This document shows, piece after piece, positions 57,392-64,000 of a DNA stretch of 64,000 nt. Within the stretch, counting starts at the first letter, position 1; the number at the start of each line of letters is the position of its first letter. Origin of the DNA: Stomoxys calcitrans. Taxonomy: Eukaryota > Arthropoda > Insecta > Diptera > Muscidae. Both the position numbers and the translations under genes were made by a program. Location of the stretch: contig NC_081552.1 in the NCBI RefSeq assembly GCF_963082655.1, positions 121,558,458 to 121,622,457 of the forward strand. Direction: 5' to 3'. Below the pieces are notes generated by a model. The model was given only the letters and a program-made list of their open reading frames with translations, searched no databases and was not told the origin of the DNA.

Positions 57392-57924
57392 TTTACTTTA
57401 CTTTAATTGGCTATGACAGAATATATCTTCCACTTGCCGAACGTAGAATAGCGTTCCAAGCACCTCGATCTTCTGCGCTCATTCTAAAATCTCTGACACC
57501 AAGTTTCGAGGTGTCTCCCACAACTTGATCTTTCCATCGGGCTTTTGGTCTTCCCGGTTTGTGTGTACCACCGTGTTTGCCTTCAAAAGACTTCTTTGCT
57601 GGAGCTTGTTCATCCATTCTGACAACATGACTTAGCCAACGCAGCCGTTGTATTTTGATGCGTGTAACTATGCTATCGTCGTCATACAGCTCGTGGTTCA
57701 TACGTCGCCTATTTTCTCCGTTAACGCAAACTAGTCCATATATTTTACGAAGAATCTTTCCCTCAAATACTCCAAGCACTGCCTCACCTGCTTTCACAAG
57801 TACCCATGCTTCAGAACCATATAACAGCACGGGTAGTAAAGTGTAGTCTTCGTCTGTCGAGAGGTGGCCTTGTTTCTAAACTGCTTACTTCGTCCAAAGT
57901 AGCATCTGTTTGCCAGTATTATTC
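57392..57924 (-). pseudogene. 5'-truncated non-LTR (RTE-like) RT C-terminus with 15-bp target duplication
   Basis: A 139-residue reverse frame at 57411-57830 holds LLYGSEAWVLVKAGEAVLGV, FEGKILRKIYG, IKIQRLRWLSHVVRMDE and GRPKARWKDQVVGDTSKLG, the C-terminal region of non-LTR reverse transcriptases. Just upstream, RCYFGRSKQFRNKATSRQTK is in another frame, so one frameshift exists. The 3' tail is AAAGTAAAGTAAAA. GGGCCTAACGCAACT at 57377-57391 and 57925-57939 is the target duplication in family C. RTE affinity is inference. Confidence 0.9.
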
Positions 57925-58309
57925 GGGCCTAACGCAACTCACTGTCCCAAATTTCAGCAAAATCGTATAATAAATGTGGGTTTTATGGGCCTAAGACCCT
58001 AAATCGAAAGATCGGTCTATATGGCAGCTATATCCAAATCTGGACCGATCTGAGCCAAATTAACGAAGGATGTCGAAGGGCCTAACACAACCTACAGTCC
58101 CAAATTTCAGCAAAATCGGATAATAAATGTGGCTTTTATTGGCCTAAGACCCTAAATCGGCCATCTTCGAACTTAACCTGCTTATGGACAAAAAAAGATT
58201 CTGTGCAAAGTTTCAGCTCAATATCTCTATTTTTGAAGACAGTAGCGTGATTTCAACAGACAGACGGACAGACGGACGGACATGTCTAAATCGTCTTAGA
58301 TTTTATAGA

Positions 58310-58977
58310 GACCTGTGTAAAATTTTAGCTAATTTGAATAATAATTGCGCCCTTTGGGGGCTCAAGAAGTAAAATAGAGAGATCGATTTATATGGGAGCT
58401 GTATCGGGCTATACACCGATTCAGACCATATTAAATACGTATGTTGATGGTCATGACAAGATCTGTCGTACAAAATTTCAGGCAAATCGGATAATAATTG
58501 GGACCTCTAGATGATCAAGAAGTCAAGATCCCAGATCGGTTTATATGGTAGCTATATCAGGTTATGAACTGATTTGAACCTTTCTTGACACAGTTGTTGA
58601 AAGTTAGAATAAAATACGTCATGCAAAATTTCATTCCAATCGGATAAGTATTGCGCACACTAGAGGCTCAAGAAGTCAAGACCCAAGATCGGTTTATATG
58701 GCAGCTATATCAGGTTATGGACCGATTTGAACCATACTTAGCACAGTGGTTGTATATCATAACAAAACATGTCGTGCAAAATTTCATTCCAATCGGATAA
58801 GAATGGACGGACATGGCTAGATCGACAAAAAATGTCGCGACGATCAAAAATATATATATACTTTATGGGGTCTTAGACGAATATTTCGAGTAGTTACAAA
58901 CAGAATGACGAAATTAGTTTACCCCCCCCCCCTCCCCCCCCCCCTCCCCCCCCCATCCTATGGTGGAGGGTATAAAA
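58310..58977 (+). mobile_element. Family A copy 14, 5'-truncated
   Basis: Begins within the element at GAGACCTGTGTAAAATTTTA, has three internal units, lacks much of the 3' zone (jumps from GGATAAGAATGG to ACGGACATGGCTAG), and ends CTATGGTGGAGGGTATAAAAA. The hairpin's C tract has expanded to over 30 bases. Confidence 0.85.
58922..58954. repeat. Expanded C tract in the family A terminal hairpin
   Basis: About 33 bases of C with two T interruptions, where other copies have five to seven C. Confidence 0.9.
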
Positions 58978-59034
58978 ACTTATTACGCTTTATGAAAATG
59001 TTCTCTTCGTTTATAAAATTTTGCAAAGCTGCAA

Positions 59035-60448
59035 AAAAAATTAATTTGGGTTTTTTTGTCGGTTTGTTTGTATGTTCCTCATAGATTCGAAAACGGCTGA
59101 ACCGATTTTCTTTAAAATTTTCCCCCAACACTTACCAAATATATATATAGAACAATCATGACAATATGGGACTCAAATGAAAGGTATTTAGGAGTAAATA
59201 ACGTATCTGCTATCCAATTGTCGGACTAAGTGATTTGGGGACCACCCCAACCCCCAAAACACCCCTAAATCGAATATATTTACCGACCTTGGCGATATGG
59301 GACTAAAATGAGAGATATTTGCGAGTAGTGCTATCCAAATGAGGGACCAAGTTTCCTGGGGTGCACCCCTTATGCAAAACACCCCCCAAACAGGACTTAT
59401 TTACTGATCGTGGCAATATGGGGATCAAACAAAAGGTATTTAAATGTAGAATACTAATCTGATATCCAAATTGGGGGGCCGCCCCTTCCAAAAATAACCC
59501 CCAAAGAGGACAATTTTACTACAATAGCAATATGGGGCTCAAATGAAAGGTTTTTGGGAGTAATGCATGAATCTGATATCAATATTCGGGAAAAGTATGT
59601 GTGGGGCCACCCCACCCCCATAACACCACCCATATAGGACGTATTTTCTGACCATTCCAATATGGGGCTGTAGTAAGAAGTATTTTAGAGTAGAACACGA
59701 ATCTGATATGTATTTTCAAGGCCAAGTCATTGAACGGCCGCCCCATCCCCCAAAACATCCCCGAAACCGGTCATGTTTGCTGACTATGGAAATATGGGGC
59801 TCAAATGAAAGGTACTTGGGAGTAGACCACGAATCTGATATCAACATTCGGGACCAACTGCATAGGGGACGTCCATCCCCATAACAACGCTCAAATGGGA
59901 CTTATTTGCTCACCACGACAATTTTAGGTCTTAAAGGGAGTGGATCTCGATATTGATTGTTTTTAGGGCCCACACCCTAAACCGGACATATTGGCTGACT
60001 CTTGTAATAACGGAAATGAAATGTAATTGAGATCAGAGAACGAATTTGATATCCAATTTTGAGGCCAATCGCAATATGGGGTTGAAATAAATTATCCCCA
60101 AAACACCCCTAAATCGGACATATTTACCAACCACGTCAATGAAGGAAATTGGGCTTCTACCCCTTCTCTAAAACACCCCACAAACAACAATTATTTACTG
60201 ACCATCGCAAAATTGGGCTCAAATAAAGGCATTTGGGAGTAGAATACCAATCTAATATCCAAATGTGAGACCATGTATTTGGAGCACCGCCCCTTTCCGA
60301 AACACCCCCAAAGAGTACAAATTTTGGGACCAAATGTTTAAGGACGCCTCATCCCATAAACTCCCATTAAACCAATGGCAATATGGGGTTTAAATAAATG
60401 GTATTTGAAAGAAGAGCACGATGCTGATATTCTTTTCAGGGCCAAGAG
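59035..60448 (+). mobile_element. Family B copy, 3' end replaced
   Basis: 5' TTTGTCGGTTTGTTTGTATG with GAAAACGGCTGAACCGATTT, then a jump past the CTGAAGGGGGCGG zone into degenerate units. It stops at TTTTCAGGGCCAAGAGTCCG, where a reversed family A scrap begins. Confidence 0.72.
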
Positions 60449-60552
60449 TCCGAAGGAGTAAAGCTAGCCGCTTGAAATTTTGCACAAATACTTCTTATTA
60501 GTGTAGGTCGGTTGGTATTGTAAATGGGCTATATCGGTCCTTGTTCTGATAT
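60449..60552 (-). mobile_element. Family A 3'-zone scrap
   Basis: CCGAAGGAGTAAAGCTAGCC, AATACTTCTTATTAGTGTAG and GGGCTATATCGGTCC, about 104 bp, reversed. Neither element end is present. Confidence 0.8.
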
Positions 60553-60798
60553 AACAATAATTAAGCGACTTTTTAAAAAAATAATTAAGAATCATAAGTT
60601 ATGACAATAGAAACTCTTCAATCCCTGTAGGATATGTCCTGTGACATGTAACTTATTCTCCGGTGTAGGACCGACTTTCTGATTTCATTCATTAGGGCTT
60701 CCCCTTATTTATAATAAAAGTGTTATGTTATCAGTGACATTTTTGCAGTTTTTCAAAAAAGTAATCGTGAAAAAAATGGGTATTTCACTGTGAAATAT
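60553..60798. other. Unassigned spacer
   Basis: AT-rich; nothing recognised. Confidence 0.35.
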
Positions 60799-62717
60799 AA
60801 ATCAATTTGTGTTTGTTTGTAGGTTTGTTTGTTTGTTTGTATGATTGTGTGTTCCTTATAAACTCAGAAACGGCTGAACCGATTTTCTTGAAATTTTCAC
60901 AGATGGTGCATAATGACTCCGTGGTGAAATTATGGTACTACATCTTTTGATATCTGAAGAGGGAGCGGACCCTCCCCCTTACCCTAATTTTCAGAAACGC
61001 CAGATCTCTGAGATGGGTGGTGCGATTTAAGCGAAATTTTGGATGGCGTACCTAGGGGGGCAGCCCCACCCCCAACACCTACCAAATATATATATAGACC
61101 AATCATGACAAATTTGTATTTGTTTGCTATCCAATTGTCGCACTAAGTGTTTGGGGGACCACCCCAACCCCCAAAACACCCCTAAACAATATGGGACTCA
61201 AATGAGAGGTATTTGCGAGTAGAATATGAATTTGGATATTTAGATATGAATTTTGGGGCACCGCCCCTTTCCCAAAACCAGAATACCGAGTAGAATATGA
61301 ATCTGATATCTAAATGTGGCACCACGTTTCTGGGGGTCCACCCCTTCCCGAAAACACCACCCAAACAGGACTTATTTACTGACCATGGGAATATGGGGCT
61401 CAAATAAAAGTTATTTGAGTGTAGAATTAGAATCTGATATCCAAATATGGGACCAAGTGTTTGGGGGCGGCTTCTCCCCAAAAGGGACAAATTTACGACC
61501 ATAGCCATATGTGGCTCAAATGAAAGGTCTTTGGGAGTAAAGCACGAATCTGATATCAATATTTGGGAAAAGTGTCTATTGGGCCACCCCACCCCCACAA
61601 CACCACCCACATAGGAAGTATTTGCTGACTTTTGCGATATGAGGCTCAAAGTGGAACACGAATCCGGTATATATTTTCAAGGCCAACTCACTGAGTGGCC
61701 GCCCATCCCCAAACACCCCCCAAGTCGGTCATATTTGCCGACTATGGAAATATGGGGCTCAAATTAAAGGTATGTGGGAGTAGACCACGTATCTGATATC
61801 AACATTAGGGGCCAACTGTCTAGCGGATGTCTCACCACCATAACATCCCCCAAATAGGACGTATTTGCTCACCAAAACAATTTTGGTCTTAAAGACAGTG
61901 GAACTACAATAAATATTCATAGGGCCAATACCCCACACCGGACATATTTGCTGACTTTTGCAATAGGGAGTTTCAATGAGCTTAGAAAACGAATTTGATA
62001 TACAATTTTGAGGGCAATGGCAATATGGGGTTCAAATAAATGATATATAGATATATGTGGAGCTTAAATGAGAGGTATTGGGGGTAGAACAAGAATTGAT
62101 AACCATTATAGGGACCAATTTTCTGGGGGTCTACCCCTTTCCCAAAATACCCCACAAACAGTAATTTTTACCTAACCATCACAATATGGGGCTCAAATAA
62201 AAGTATTTGGGAGTAGAATACGAATTTCATATCAAAAAATTTTCGACCATGCCAATATGTGGCTCAAATGAAAGGTATTGAGATTAGAAAACGAATTTGA
62301 TAACCTATTTTGTGGCCATGTGTTTGGGGGACGCCTTATCCTGTAAACTCCTCTTAAGCCAATGGTAATATGGGATTTAAATAAAAGGTATTTAAGAGAA
62401 GAGCACGATGCTGATATTTTTTCAGAGCCAAGTATCTAGGGACCACCTCTCCCCAGAAACCACCACTAAATCAGAAATCATGAGAATATCGGGCTGAAAT
62501 GAATTTTAAGAATGGAGTAAACCTTACATCCAAACTTAAATTTTGTAAACCAATAAATATCATTTGGGATTCAGATAAAGGAACTTATATTGTTAAACTG
62601 TTAGTCAAGTTAACATGGTATTTCTCTTAAAGATCTTCGAAAATAAATATTCCAAGGAAACTTTTGTTCCATATAAAGTAAAAGAAGGCACAGCGTAGCG
62701 GTCCCGGGTCAGCTAGT
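60799..62717 (+). mobile_element. Family B copy, near full length
   Basis: 5' AATATAAATCAATTTGTGTT with TTTG repeats and the CAGAAACGGCTGAACCGATT block, many degenerate units, and a 3' GTCCCGGGTCAGCTAGT at 62717. The next family B copy starts within about ten bases in the same direction. Confidence 0.78.
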
Positions 62718-62723
62718 CTTATT

Positions 62724-64000
62724 GTATATATAAAAATCAATTAGTGTATGTTTGTTTGTGTGTTCCTTATAGACCCTATATAAACAGCTGAACCGATTTT
62801 CTTGAAATTTTCACAGATGGTGCATAATGATCCCGTGGTGAAAATAGGGTACTACATTTGTTGATATCTGAAGGGGGCGGCTAATTTTAGGCTAATTTTC
62901 AGAAACCCCAGATCTCGGTGATGGGTGGTGCAATCGCAAGCGAAAATGTGTGTGCTCTCTTAAAGTAATCTAAAAATAAAAATTTTTTATCCAAATTTCG
63001 GATGGGGTACCTAGGAGGGCATATTTAAGGTATTTAAGAGTAAATAACGTATCTGAATCTGATATCCAAATGTGAGACCAAGTATCTCCGGCTCTTCCAA
63101 AACCAACCTCCAAAGAGGACAAATTTACTACAATAGCAATATGGGGCTTAAATGAAAGGTCTTTGGGAGTGAAGCACGAATCTGATATCAATATTCGGAA
63201 AAAATGTGTATGGGGCCACCCCACCCCCATAACACCACCCATATAGGACGTATTCGCTATATGTACTATCAGGGCCATGTCACTGAACGGCCGCCCCATC
63301 CCCCAAAACACCCCCGAAACCCGTAATGTTTGCTGACTGTGGAATTATGGGGCTCAAATGAAAGGTATTTGGGAGTAGACCACGAATCTGATATCAACAT
63401 TCGGGACCAACAGCAAATGGGACTCATTTGCTCACCATGACAATTTTGAGTCTTAAAGGGAGTGGATCTCGATATTGATTGTTTTTAGAGCCCATACCCT
63501 CAACCGGACATATTTGCTGACTTTTGCAATAAGGGGTTTAAATGAAAGGTATTTGAGATTAGAAAACGAATTTGATATCCAATTTTGAGGCCAATGGCAA
63601 TATGGGGTTCAAATAAATGATATCTGAGAGAAGAGCACGATGCTGATATATTTTCAGGGCTAAGTGTTTGGGGGACAACCACCTCCCCAAAAAACCCCTA
63701 ATATGGGTATATTTACCAACCACGTCAATGTGGGGCTCAAATAAAAGGTATTGGCGGTCTACCCCTTCCCAAAAACACCACACATACAACACTTATTCAC
63801 TGACCATCGCAATATGAGGCTCAAATAAAGGTATTTGGGAGTAGAATACGAAACTGATATCCAAATGTGGGACCATGTATTTGGGGCACCGCCCCTTTCC
63901 CAAAACATTCCCCAAAGAGTAAAAATTTTGGGGCCAAATATTTAAAGACGCCTCATCCCATAAACTCCACTTAAACCAATGGCAATATGGGGTTTAAAAA
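62724..64000 (+). mobile_element. Family B copy, runs off the window
   Basis: 5' TTGTATATATAAAAATCAATTAG with CCGATTTTCTTGAAATTTTC and CTGAAGGGGGCGG, a deletion near 63020, then degenerate units to the end of the window. The 3' terminus is not seen. Confidence 0.75.

Larger units (their letters stand above)
56100..58309 (+). mobile_element. Family C copy 2 with two insertions
   Basis: 5' module AAGGCGTTAAGTTCGGCCTG, GTCGAACTTTGGATACCACC; internal units of about 150 bp with GGCTTTTATGGGCCT, GATCGGTCTATATGGCAGCT and TGTCGAAGGGCCTAACGCAA. A mariner MITE (56324-56560) and a LINE fragment (57392-57924) are inserted. The 3' end has GACAGACGGACAGACGGACG and is replaced by family A sequence at about 58310. 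Confidence 0.82.

Noticed and set aside
1..64000. Search for an intact host gene, defence system or operon
   Set aside because: No open frame matches a known host gene family with an intact domain; all recognised domains belong to decayed transposable elements.

Overview
The window reads as repeat-dominated, gene-poor DNA of a higher fly, most likely a calyptrate of the muscid type. That assignment is inference. It rests on AT-rich sequence, no bacterial gene organisation, the insect transposon types present (mariner, LOA-like and Penelope-like retroelements, a tRNA-derived SINE) and dense interspersed elements of a kind I recall from muscid and blowfly introns. I found no intact host gene, no rRNA, no functional tRNA and no CRISPR array. 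Nearly every open frame is a translated tandem repeat or a fragment of a dead transposon.

Three non-autonomous families make up most of the DNA; the names A to D are mine. Family A (about twenty copies or fragments) starts with a G/C palindrome, TTCGGCCGGGCCGAA, carries internal repeats of about 153 bp, and ends in a terminal hairpin TATACCC...GGGTATA. Family C (two copies, 5.4-6.4 and 56.1-58.3 kb) has the same plan and a related 5' palindrome but different internal repeats. Family B (about ten copies) looks Helitron/Helentron-like: a conserved 5' block with a TTTG microsatellite, degenerate G/C-tract repeats of about 115-130 bp, and a 3' end CGGGTCAGCTAGT. Family D is a CGAT-rich repeat with three copies.

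Layout. 0-5.2 kb: family B copies with family A fragments. 5.4-9.1 kb: family C, then a long family A copy with an 863-bp internal duplication. 9.1-11.8 kb: family B fragment, Penelope-like reverse transcriptase remnant, LOA-like retrotransposon remnant. 11.9-13.6 kb: family B. 13.6-20.6 kb: three AATAG pentamer satellite arrays (about 5.9 kb in total) inside a family A element, with nested exact duplications. 20.6-28.9 kb: mariner relatives (one a long fold-back), non-LTR fragments, family D and A copies, and a SINE. 28.9-36.5 kb: family B and A, a Jockey/CR1-like RT split by an insertion, a second LOA-like copy, and a decayed coding-like stretch. 36.5-48.7 kb: family A and B copies with mariner MITEs and an hAT-like MITE. 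48.8-55.0 kb: four family A copies, the outer two forming a 1.8-kb-armed inverted repeat. 55.2-64 kb: LOA fragment, family C with a clean LINE insertion, then family A and B copies to the window edge.

Nothing here works as a pathway or operon. What the sequence records is nesting order: several insertions with readable target-site duplications (TA, 8 bp, 13 bp, 15 bp) give a relative chronology. The least explained items are the shared palindrome-plus-hairpin plan of families A and C, the satellite grown inside such an element, and the large inverted duplication. Boundaries were read by eye; expect a few bases to tens of bases of error for degenerate copies.
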